Shown here: piece after piece, positions 1 through 5,745 of the stretch | Position numbering within the stretch: position 1 is the stretch's first letter | How the letters are laid out: each line of letters starts with the position of its first letter | Source: Propionibacteriaceae bacterium | Lineage (GTDB): Bacteria > Actinomycetota > Actinomycetes > Propionibacteriales > Propionibacteriaceae | DNA length: 7,768 nucleotides | Direction of reading: 5' to 3' | Assembly: GCA_030544185.1 (NCBI GenBank) | Contig: JAUNRO010000144.1 | Location: 1-7,768, forward strand | Notes under the pieces: model-generated | Seen by the model: the letters and a program-made list of their open reading frames with translations, nothing else | What the model was told of the DNA's origin: nothing | Database searches by the model: none | Position numbers and translations under genes: made by a program

Positions 1-34
1 CCCGGCGTCCTTCTCACAACGCCCGGCGCCCGGC

Positions 35-640
35 TCACATCGACGCGGCGCCCGGCTCGGCGACCACGACCGTATTGCCGTCCCAGTCGGAGCCGTTCCA
101 GTCATAACAGGTGATCAGCACGAGCCGGTGCTCGCCGTCGGTGCGGAACAGCTCGGGGGCCTTGGCCGCGAACTCCTCCCGGTTGTAGTTCTTGATCGAC
201 GCAACGGCGTAGTTCTGAACGCCGGCTTCGGTGTCGACGGTCACGATGGCCCCGCGCTTGACCTTCGCGAGCGTGTCGAACGCGCCGCCGCCGCCGTGGA
301 TCTTGTGCGCGGTGATGATCGCCGTGCCCTCGCGGGCGCCTGGCATCGAGCCGCCGGCCCACCAGCCAGCGCGCTGCGGATCGGCGGGCGGATCGAGGAC
401 GGCGCCCTGTTCCTGGATCGCCGTGGTGGCTACGGAGAGGCCGAGGCTGGGGATCTTCGTGGTCCTCGGCACGCTGGCGCCGCCGGAATTCTCCGGGATC
501 CGATTCGCCTGGTTGTAGGACACGAGCACGATCGTCGACAGGAACAGCACGATCACGGTGGCGAGCGCCGCAGTCACGCGATAGCTATAAGGGCTCGGTG
601 GGGCGGCGCGGCGGGTCTGGACGGACTTCACGCTGGGCAC
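35..640 (-). CDS. Class F-type sortase (membrane-anchored transpeptidase)
   Basis: This 201-residue protein starts at GTG. Its short basic N-terminus and one membrane segment (about residues 22-41) put the catalytic domain outside the cell. The domain reads as a small class E/F sortase: a TKIPSLGL-type first strand at 61-68, a GWWAGGSMPG motif at 92-101, the catalytic histidine H112 in TAHKIHGGGGAF, and the catalytic cysteine C178 in LVLITCYDW, followed by a final VVVA strand. Sortases cut a C-terminal sorting signal and join the protein to a cell-wall or other amine acceptor. The likely substrate is the surface protein encoded just upstream on the same strand. One oddity is that no arginine follows C178, although sortases normally use a third catalytic Arg in that stretch. 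No strong ribosome site is visible; a second GTG three codons in is an alternative start. Sortase family is confident; class F is likely; activity is uncertain. Confidence 0.88.
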   Translation of the reverse strand: MPSVKSVQTRRAAPPSPYSYRVTAALATVIVLFLSTIVLVSYNQANRIPENSGGASVPRTTKIPSLGLSVATTAIQEQGAVLDPPADPQRAGWWAGGSMPGAREGTAIITAHKIHGGGGAFDTLAKVKRGAIVTVDTEAGVQNYAVASIKNYNREEFAAKAPELFRTDGEHRLVLITCYDWNGSDWDGNTVVVAEPGAASM

Positions 641-738
641 GAAATCCAGTGTGACTGCGGTCGACCGGGTTCGAGCGGCGACACGCGCGCCGTGCCGAGT
701 TGTTCCGTGGCCGAGAGCGGGTTTTTCCGGGTACGCCG

Positions 739-776
739 ACGGCCCGGGCCCATCCGTTGCGGAGAACCCGGGCCGT
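739..776 (-). terminator. GC-rich hairpin after the surface-protein gene
   Basis: A perfect 10-base inverted repeat (ACGGCCCGGG / CCCGGGCCGT, arms 739-748 and 767-776) encloses an 18-base loop. It begins 17 bases past the stop codon of the surface-protein gene. No T-tract follows on the minus strand, so this is at most an actinobacterial-style terminator without a U-tail. It could also be a partial terminator or an RNA-stability stem that lowers expression of the sortase downstream. Confidence 0.55.
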
Positions 777-792
777 TTCGCGGTCGATCAGA

Positions 793-1590
793 TCAACCCT
801 TCTTCGCGCGGTTGCGGCCATAGACGGCGAGGCCGGTGACGGTCGCGGCGCCGAGGGCGATGACAGCGAGGCCATTGGCGCCGGACTCGACGGCGCCCGC
901 GTTCACCTTCGTGGGCGGCGTGGCGACGGGGGTCCCGGTGGGCCGAACGCTGGGGGTGGGGCCACCGGTCGGGCTCACGGTCGGCGTCGCCGTCGGCCCA
1001 CCGGTCGGGGTGGGCTCCGGGGTGACCTTGCCACAGGTGTAGTTCGCCGTGAGCGTGTTCACCACGCGCGTGCCCGCCGCGGCGTCGGTGTCCTTGGGGA
1101 GGGCGACGTTGAAGTATTCGCCGGAGCTGAGCCCGTCGGCGACCTCGATGGTGATCGTCTCCTGACCCGCAGCGATGTCGACGCGGGCCGCCTGGCCGTC
1201 AATGTAGAAGTAGCCGGGCGATTCCGCGGACCGCGGCAGATCCAGGTCGGCCGCGGGGTTGGAGTCGGCGTTGCCGAAGGTGTGGCCCTCGCCGAGGGTC
1301 CAGCCGTCGCCGGTGGCATTGAGCGTCAGCACCAGCGGACCGGGCAGGTCATAGTTCGCGCCGACGACGACGCGCCAGCCGCCGGCCCAGCCGTCGAGTC
1401 GGAGCAGGCCGCACGACCACTCCCCGGCCGTCCGCTGATCGTCACCGGAGGGGGCGGCGTGGGACATGGTCTGCGCATAGGGGGTCTGGATGACGACGGC
1501 GGGGTCGGCGTGCGCGGGGGCGGCCGCCATGCCGACGCTCAGCAGGAAACCGGCGCCGAGGGCGGCCAGGGACGTGGTGGACGTGCGCAT
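793..1590 (-). CDS. Secreted, membrane-tethered surface protein, probable sortase substrate
   Basis: The product is 265 residues with no family I recognise. Residues 1-28 form a clear Sec signal peptide (MRTS basic start, hydrophobic core, APAHA cleavage site before D29). Residues 29-187 look like a beta-rich extracellular domain with only two cysteines, C60 and C186, which could form a disulfide. Residues 188-227 are a Pro/Thr/Gly linker with two PTGGPT copies, typical of wall-spanning stalks. The C-terminus has a hydrophobic segment (about 239-257) and a basic tail (RNRAKKG), the layout of a sortase sorting signal. There is no LPxTG; the short motif before the membrane segment is VNAGAVESG (229-237). 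The ATG at 1590 is preferred over an upstream frame extension because it is followed at once by the signal peptide and preceded by a good ribosome site (GAGGA, about 6 bases away). The sortase gene lies directly downstream. The function of the exposed domain is unknown. Confidence 0.85.
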   Translation of the reverse strand: MRTSTTSLAALGAGFLLSVGMAAAPAHADPAVVIQTPYAQTMSHAAPSGDDQRTAGEWSCGLLRLDGWAGGWRVVVGANYDLPGPLVLTLNATGDGWTLGEGHTFGNADSNPAADLDLPRSAESPGYFYIDGQAARVDIAAGQETITIEVADGLSSGEYFNVALPKDTDAAAGTRVVNTLTANYTCGKVTPEPTPTGGPTATPTVSPTGGPTPSVRPTGTPVATPPTKVNAGAVESGANGLAVIALGAATVTGLAVYGRNRAKKG

Positions 1591-1723
1591 CGTGGTCCTC
1601 AATTCAGTGAGTGTCCGGGGAAGGGATGCGGACGAGGAGCGGCAACTCCTTGCCTCAATAGGAAGCCTCACGCACACATGTCGACATATAAGGAAGAAAC
1701 TCTCGACCTTGACTTAAGAGTTA
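1591..1723 (-). promoter_or_regulatory. Leader and probable promoter region of the surface-protein gene
   Basis: These 133 bases separate ctaA from the surface-protein gene. The part next to ctaA (about 1680-1723) is the most AT-rich stretch of the block and holds a TATATG -10-like hexamer on the minus strand (complement of about 1685-1690), with no good -35. Nearer the gene, at 1635-1654, two short inverted repeats overlap: AGGAG/CTCCT and GGCAA/TTGCC. The ribosome site GAGGA lies just before the ATG. A promoter here is inferred from base composition and position only. Confidence 0.35.
1698..1722 (-). terminator. Weak stem-loop just after ctaA
   Basis: Arms AACTCT (1698-1703) and AGAGTT (1717-1722) form a 6-base stem with a 13-base loop, starting one base after the ctaA stop. 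On the minus strand the stem is followed by a pyrimidine-rich run (TCTTCCTTAT). The stem is short and AT-rich, so termination is only a possibility. The same DNA may serve as promoter for the next gene. Confidence 0.25.
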
Positions 1724-2644
1724 TCAGTTACCGACTGTCACTTTTGCCCGTTCGGCACCCAGCCGGTCGACCCCACCGAGCGTCCAGAACATGTTCCCGA
1801 CAAGCGCCGCGATCACTGCCACGCCGACGATGTGGAAGGCCACGATCCAGATCGGGAGCCCGTTGAAATACTGCAGATAGCCGATGACACCCTGCGCCAG
1901 CGAGGCGAGGATCACCCAGCCGACCTGCCGCGCCCGGGTGATCACCCACGCCGCGACGGTCGCCGCGATGGCGACCCACATCGTCCACGCGTGGATCTTC
2001 GCCACGGTCGTCACATCGAAGCCGGTCCGGGCCGCATCGAGGTCGCCACCGTGCTCGGCGGACCCGGTCACCACGACCCCCAGGATGATCGTCAGCATCA
2101 TCAGCACGAAGCTGACCTGCACCACCCGAGTCCCCACGGCCGACGTCTCCCGCGGCGCGAGCTGTCGCGCCCGCCGGACCAGCAACACCAGCACCACGAT
2201 CAACCCCACCGACACCAGCATGTGCAGCCCGACCACATAGGGGTTCAGCTGCGTGCGCACCGTGATGCCGCCGATGATCGCCTGCGCGGGGATCCCGAGC
2301 GCCGCGATGACGGACAGCCGCACGAGGTCGCCCCGCTTCGCCCCACCGTCGCGTACGCGCAGCGCCGCCACGAACGTCCCGATCGCCAGCGCGACGAGCA
2401 CGAACGTCAGCATCCGGTTGCCGAACTCGATCGCACCGTGCAGGCCCATGCCGACGGGGACGAACGACTCGGGCGTACACCGCGGCCACGTCGGACAGCC
2501 CAGTCCCGATTTCGTGAGGCGCACGAGGGCGCCGGTGAGGATGATGCCCATGTTGCCGATCAGGGCCGCGATCGACCACACCCGCAGCGCGCGCCAGCCG
2601 ACATCGGTGCGCGTGGTGGTGGGTGGGGGAGTCAGGACATCCAT
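1724..2644 (-). CDS. ctaA: Heme A synthase (COX15/CtaA family)
   Basis: This 306-residue integral membrane protein has about eight hydrophobic segments. The family oxidises the C8 methyl of heme O to a formyl group, giving heme A for aa3-type cytochrome oxidase. Family marks are TGALVRLTKSGLGCPTWPRC with the extracellular cysteine pair C50/C56, E73 in IEFGNR, and histidines H69, H141, H218 and H271 at the ends of helices, where heme ligands lie. The position matching B. subtilis H60 (ExxH) is Asn here (N76). I believe EFGNR is the usual actinobacterial form, but could not check. The ATG start overlaps the 3' end of the permease gene by 13 bases and has AAAGGT about 6 bases upstream, so the two are probably translationally coupled. 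ctaA is the last gene of a four-gene operon. Its association with this ABC transporter next to the SUF locus is conserved in actinobacteria. Confidence 0.93.
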   Translation of the reverse strand: MDVLTPPPTTTRTDVGWRALRVWSIAALIGNMGIILTGALVRLTKSGLGCPTWPRCTPESFVPVGMGLHGAIEFGNRMLTFVLVALAIGTFVAALRVRDGGAKRGDLVRLSVIAALGIPAQAIIGGITVRTQLNPYVVGLHMLVSVGLIVVLVLLVRRARQLAPRETSAVGTRVVQVSFVLMMLTIILGVVVTGSAEHGGDLDAARTGFDVTTVAKIHAWTMWVAIAATVAAWVITRARQVGWVILASLAQGVIGYLQYFNGLPIWIVAFHIVGVAVIAALVGNMFWTLGGVDRLGAERAKVTVGN

Positions 2645-3396
2645 CGGAATACCTTTCGTGCGATCAGCAGTCCGAGCACGGCCCAGACCAGGAGGACGGG
2701 AAGGGTCCACCACAGCGGCGTCCCTGCGGCGGCGGTGCGAAACGCCTCGCCGACGGCGGCGGTCGGCAGCGCGCCGACGATCGGGCGGACCGCGCCGGGA
2801 TAGTTCGCCAGCGGCACGAGCACGGCACCAGCCGCGAGCATCAGCAGATAGATCAGGTTGCCCAGGGCGAGGGTGATCTCGGCGCGGAGAGTTCCGGCGA
2901 GGATGAGGCCCCAGGATGAGTACGCGACGAGTCCCAGCCCCGCGGCTCCCACGGCGACGAGCGCCGCGAGGGGGTCGAGCACGGGCCGCCAGCCCAGCAC
3001 GAGCGCCACCGCGCCCAGCACGGCGACCTGGCCGGCCGCGATCCATACCAGCGCCACGGCCTTTCCGACCAGGAAGCCGGTCGGGGTCAGCGGGGTCGAG
3101 GCGAGCCGCTCGAGCACGCCATAGCGCCGCTCGAAGCCCGTGGCGATCGCCAGCGAGGTGAACCCGGTCGACCAGAGCGCGAGGCCCAGCACCGAGGGCG
3201 CGGTCACAGCCAGGTCGAGCCCGAACCGCTCACCGAAGAACCTTCCGCCCAGGAGAATTCCGATGGGGATCACCAGGGCCAGCAGCAGCTGTTCGCCGTT
3301 GCGGAGCCAGAGCGTCGCCTCGGTCCGGGCGTGGGTCAGGACCCGCCGGGTCGCGGGTGCGGCGCCGGGGGCGGGGGAGAAGTCGAGGGCGGTCAC
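2632..3396 (-). CDS. ABC-2 type transporter permease
   Basis: The 254-residue product has six predicted membrane segments (about 36-51, 65-86, 112-135, 142-169, 178-197, 229-247). Between the second and third lies a cytoplasmic ERRYGVLERLASTPLTP stretch (89-105), the coupling-helix motif typical of ABC-2/DrrB-like exporters. The GTG start at 3396 is chosen because it overlaps the TGA stop of the ATPase gene in a GTGA arrangement; longer forms of the frame would run into the ATPase gene and carry no membrane sequence. It pairs with the ATPase to form an exporter. The substrate is unknown. Mycobacterial relatives at the same locus are annotated loosely as antibiotic exporters, and the link to ctaA makes a heme or membrane-component substrate possible, but this is inference. 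Confidence 0.9.
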   Translation of the reverse strand: MTALDFSPAPGAAPATRRVLTHARTEATLWLRNGEQLLLALVIPIGILLGGRFFGERFGLDLAVTAPSVLGLALWSTGFTSLAIATGFERRYGVLERLASTPLTPTGFLVGKAVALVWIAAGQVAVLGAVALVLGWRPVLDPLAALVAVGAAGLGLVAYSSWGLILAGTLRAEITLALGNLIYLLMLAAGAVLVPLANYPGAVRPIVGALPTAAVGEAFRTAAAGTPLWWTLPVLLVWAVLGLLIARKVFRWMS

Positions 3397-4106
3397 GGGG
3401 CGCCGCCCGAGGTCACCTCGAGGAACAGATCCTCCAGCGTCTGGCTCGCGGTCAGTTCCGCGATCGTCCCCGAGATGCTCACCCGCCCGCGGTCGATGAT
3501 CCACACGCGGTCGGCGAGGGACTCGGCCTCGGCCATGGAATGGGTGGTGAGGAGGAGGGAGACGCCGGATTCCCGGAGCGTACGCATCAGGTCCCAGACC
3601 CGGCGCCGCACGTGCGGGTCCAGCCCCGCGGTGGGTTCGTCGAGGAACACCAGGGCCGGGCGCCCGATCAGGGCCCCGGCCAGGTTCACCAGCTGCTGCT
3701 GCCCGCCGGAGAGCCGGCGATAAGGCGTGCCCGCGAAGTCAGCCAGCCCCAGCAGCGACCCCAGCTCGGCAACCGGCAGGGGGGAGGCGTGCAGCGTCGA
3801 CAGATAGTCGAGCAGCTCGAGCGGTTTGATCCCCGACCAGGCGCCCGTGTGCTGGGGCATCACGCCGACGAGTCCCTTCGCCGCGGCGGTCGCCGGGTCG
3901 TGGCCGAGGATCCGGATCATTCCGGAGTCGGGTGTCATCAGGCCGGTGCAGCAGCGGATCGTGGTCGTCTTGCCCGCTCCGTTGGGGCCGAGCAGGGCGG
4001 TGATGCGGCCCGGGTCGGCGGTCACCGACAGGTCATCGAGGATCGCTCGACCCGCGCGGCTCAGGGAGATCCCGTCGATCTCAAGGGCGGGGTCAGGCAC
4101 CGCCAC
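3393..4106 (-). CDS. ABC transporter ATP-binding protein
   Basis: This 237-residue ATPase has every nucleotide-binding motif in order: Walker A GPNGAGKTT (40-48), Q-loop Q85, signature LSGGQQQ (132-138), Walker B ALVFLDEP (151-158), D-loop GLDP (161-164) and the switch histidine H189 in TTHSMAEAE. It is of the ABC-2/DrrA-like exporter class. It drives the permease whose gene overlaps its stop codon. The GTG at 4106 lies three bases after the hydrolase stop codon; a second GTG two codons later is an equally plausible start, since neither has a strong ribosome site and coupling to the upstream gene is likely. All catalytic residues are present, so the protein should be active. Confidence 0.94.
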   Translation of the reverse strand: MAVPDPALEIDGISLSRAGRAILDDLSVTADPGRITALLGPNGAGKTTTIRCCTGLMTPDSGMIRILGHDPATAAAKGLVGVMPQHTGAWSGIKPLELLDYLSTLHASPLPVAELGSLLGLADFAGTPYRRLSGGQQQLVNLAGALIGRPALVFLDEPTAGLDPHVRRRVWDLMRTLRESGVSLLLTTHSMAEAESLADRVWIIDRGRVSISGTIAELTASQTLEDLFLEVTSGGAP

Positions 4107-4109
4107 AGT

Positions 4110-4955
4110 CTATGTCGCCAACCGCGTGAGCTCGTTGAGGATCTCGCGACCATGCACCGTCATCAGCGTCACATGGCCGCAGTTGGGCAGATAGGTCGCC
4201 TGGGCGCCGGGAATCCGCGCGCACTGCTCGCGCGTGTGCTTGGTCGAGATCACCGCGTCGTCCAGCCCGTGCCAGAAGCGGACCGGCACATTCCGGATCC
4301 GGCTGGGATCGAAATTCCATTCGCTGCCGAGGAGGCGGAGTTCGTGGAAAACACCCGACGGCCCGTCCCGCAGCGATTCCCGGATGCCGCGAGCCAGCGT
4401 GCCGGCGGAGGCCTGGGTCGCCTCGACGCCACTGCCGGCCACTTTCTTGGTGCGCAGCCAGGCGCGCGCGAGCCGGTCGGACCACCGATCCGCATCGCCG
4501 AACGACACCCGCAGGCTCCAGAGGTTGCGCAGCAGCTGCGGGTGCAGGTGCTGGAGCCGGTCGACGCCGGCGATGACGCCGACGGCCGAGACCCGCTCGG
4601 GCAGGAACGCCGCTGCCGCCAGGGCATAGGGACCGCCGGCGGACCAGCCGACGACCAGGAACCGGTCGAGGCCCAGATGGTCGGCGACCTCGGCGACATC
4701 GTCCGCCCACTCGGCGCGGTCCCGTCCCGGCTGGGGACTCGACAGCCCGAACCCCGGCCGGTCGAGCGCGATCAGGCGTACGCCCGCGTCCCGCGCCTGC
4801 TCGTCCAGCAGCGCCGCGGACAGCCGCGAGCCCGGCGCACCGTGGAAGAAGAAGGCGGGCCGACCGGACCGGTCGCCATAATCCGCATAGCCCATCCGCC
4901 GGCCGTCACCCAGCCACAGCGTCAGCGCGGAGAGATCGGTTGCCACGCTCGCCAT
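4110..4955 (-). CDS. Alpha/beta hydrolase
   Basis: The 281-residue protein has an alpha/beta-hydrolase fold. The oxyanion-hole motif FFFHGAPGSR is at 35-44, the nucleophile elbow GWSAGG at 103-108 with Ser105, the acid in HGLDD at 229-233 (probably D233), and the catalytic histidine H261 in NCGHVTL. A helical cap fits residues about 133-215. There is no signal peptide or membrane segment, so it is probably cytoplasmic. Substrate and reaction cannot be read from the sequence; esterase, haloperoxidase-like and epoxide-hydrolase-like members share this layout. It is the first gene of the operon leading through the ABC transporter to ctaA, with only three bases before the ATPase start. It is divergent from sufR across about 100 bases. 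The ATG at 4955 has a purine-rich GGGGAAA about 9 bases upstream. Confidence 0.88.
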   Translation of the reverse strand: MASVATDLSALTLWLGDGRRMGYADYGDRSGRPAFFFHGAPGSRLSAALLDEQARDAGVRLIALDRPGFGLSSPQPGRDRAEWADDVAEVADHLGLDRFLVVGWSAGGPYALAAAAFLPERVSAVGVIAGVDRLQHLHPQLLRNLWSLRVSFGDADRWSDRLARAWLRTKKVAGSGVEATQASAGTLARGIRESLRDGPSGVFHELRLLGSEWNFDPSRIRNVPVRFWHGLDDAVISTKHTREQCARIPGAQATYLPNCGHVTLMTVHGREILNELTRLAT

Positions 4956-4970
4956 TCAACCGGATTTCCC

Positions 4971-4992
4971 CAAACCCGGGCCCCGGGGTTTG
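4971..4992. repeat. Inverted repeat in the divergent promoter region
   Basis: CAAACCC (4971-4977) and GGGTTTG (4986-4992) are perfect 7-base arms around an 8-base GC-only centre. The right arm runs into the -35 hexamer of the sufR promoter. It could be an operator for another regulator, or a hairpin in the leader of the divergent hydrolase transcript. No regulator family is recognised from it. Confidence 0.45.
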
Positions 4993-5017
4993 ACCTCGGA
5001 ACAAATAACGCAACAAT
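4989..5017 (+). promoter_or_regulatory. Predicted sigma-70-type promoter of sufR-sufB-sufD
   Basis: TTGACC (4989-4994) matches five of six -35 consensus bases. After exactly 17 bases comes AACAAT (5012-5017), matching four of six -10 bases. Transcription would then begin near 5024, just upstream of sufR. The -10 hexamer lies within the SufR operator, so a bound repressor would block polymerase directly. Confidence 0.6.
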
Positions 5018-5024
5018 GGTGTTG
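5011..5024. promoter_or_regulatory. SufR operator, CAAC-N6-GTTG
   Basis: The sequence CAACAATGGTGTTG is an exact CAAC-N6-GTTG palindrome; the pairing extends to CAACA-N4-TGTTG. CAAC-N6-GTTG is the element described for the iron-sulfur repressor SufR in cyanobacteria and, as I recall, Streptomyces. Its place over the -10 and the predicted start of transcription, directly before sufR, fits autorepression of the suf operon. It also lies about 56 bases upstream of the divergent hydrolase gene, so it might affect that operon too. Confidence 0.75.
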
Positions 5025-5056
5025 TGAAATCCATGGAGGAGCGAACGGACGAGATC

Positions 5057-5744
5057 ATGTCACGTCCCGCGCCCGGGACGGAAGCCGGGGTGGCGGCCGA
5101 CGACGCCACGACCCGGCAGCGGGTCCTGCGCTCTGTGATGGAGCACGGCCCCTCCACTGCCAATGAGCTCGCCGAGCGGCTCGAGCTGACCCCCGCCGCG
5201 ATCCGAGCGCGGGGACCTGGCCGGTCGCGAGCAGAGGATCCAGGGCCACCGCGGGCGCGGGCGCCCCGCGAAGGTCTTCGCGCTCACCGAGGCGGGCCGC
5301 AGGGCGTTCCACCTGGCCTTTGAGGACCTGGCGATCGCGGCGCTCGCCGAGCTCACCCGCGCGATGGGGGCGGATGCGATCGACCAGCTGGCGCGGACGC
5401 AGATTGCACAGGTCGAGACCCGTTATCGCGAGCTGCGGGCCGCCGACCCGGAGGTGAGCCCCGTGACGGCGCTGGCCGCGGCGCTGAGCGATGACGGCTA
5501 TGTCGCCTCCACGAAACCGGCGCTGGCGGGGGAGCAGCTGTGCCAGCACCACTGCCCGATCTCGCAGGTGGCCCAGCAGTTTCCGCAGCTGTGCGAGGCC
5601 GAGACCGAGCTGTTCTCGCAATTGCTCGGCGTCCACGTGCAGCGGCTCGCCACGATCGCCCACGGGGACGGCGTGTGCACCACGCATGTCCCGAACGCCC
5701 GACACGTCCTGATTCCGACCGACACCATCCGAAAGAAGGCCTGA
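5057..5744 (+). pseudogene. sufR: SufR iron-sulfur repressor, frameshifted in the DNA-binding domain
   Basis: SufR is a winged-helix repressor that carries an iron-sulfur cluster and shuts down suf genes when clusters are plentiful. The N-terminal part (from TTRQRVLRSVMEHGPSTANELAERLELTPAAI) is read in one frame up to about 5204. From 5205 the homology continues in another frame as ERGDLAGREQR, then RGRGRPAKVFALTEAGR, to the stop at 5744. Relatives have a RRHLDAL-like helix at the junction, which is absent here; a loss of 3n+2 bases, probably 20 or 23, explains both the gap and the frame change. Read straight through, translation ends at 5323. The downstream half keeps the four cluster cysteines (CQHHC, QLCEAE, VCTTH). 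Candidate starts are ATG 5057 (GGACGAG just upstream), ATG 5033 and a leaderless GTG at 5024. The sufB ATG follows one base after the stop. A sequencing or assembly error is the main alternative to a true pseudogene. Confidence 0.85.
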
Positions 5745-5745
5745 T

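Noticed and set aside
1..34. Possible start of another minus-strand gene (GTG at about 18)
   Set aside because: Only about six codons are visible and no ribosome site is seen, so it cannot be supported.
958..1018. Short tandem-like repeat of CCACCGGTCGGG
   Set aside because: It encodes the repeated PTGGPT units of the Pro/Thr linker and needs no separate explanation.
1591..1677. N-terminal extension of the surface protein to 1677
   Set aside because: It would put 29 charged residues before a perfect signal peptide. The ATG at 1590 has its own ribosome site.
700..1866. A 388-codon plus-strand frame opposite the surface-protein gene
   Set aside because: It is antisense to a gene with a signal peptide, ribosome site and sorting tail. 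Its Gly/Arg-rich content comes from the complement of the Pro/Thr linker.
1832..2803. A 323-codon plus-strand frame opposite ctaA
   Set aside because: It is rich in His/Arg/Asp as expected from reverse-reading a membrane protein gene, and no domain is recognised.
3397..3504. N-terminal extension of the permease to 3504
   Set aside because: The extra 36 residues are Arg/Asp/Gly-rich and overlap the ATPase gene. The GTG at 3396 gives the standard four-base overlap.
3357..5027. A 556-codon plus-strand frame opposite the ABC ATPase and hydrolase
   Set aside because: It runs across two certain minus-strand genes and has a low-complexity Arg/Gly/Pro composition.
5024..5323. A separate 99-residue protein formed by the first sufR frame
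   Set aside because: The part before about 5204 is clearly SufR. The rest is out-of-frame Arg/Pro-rich sequence whose other frame continues SufR.
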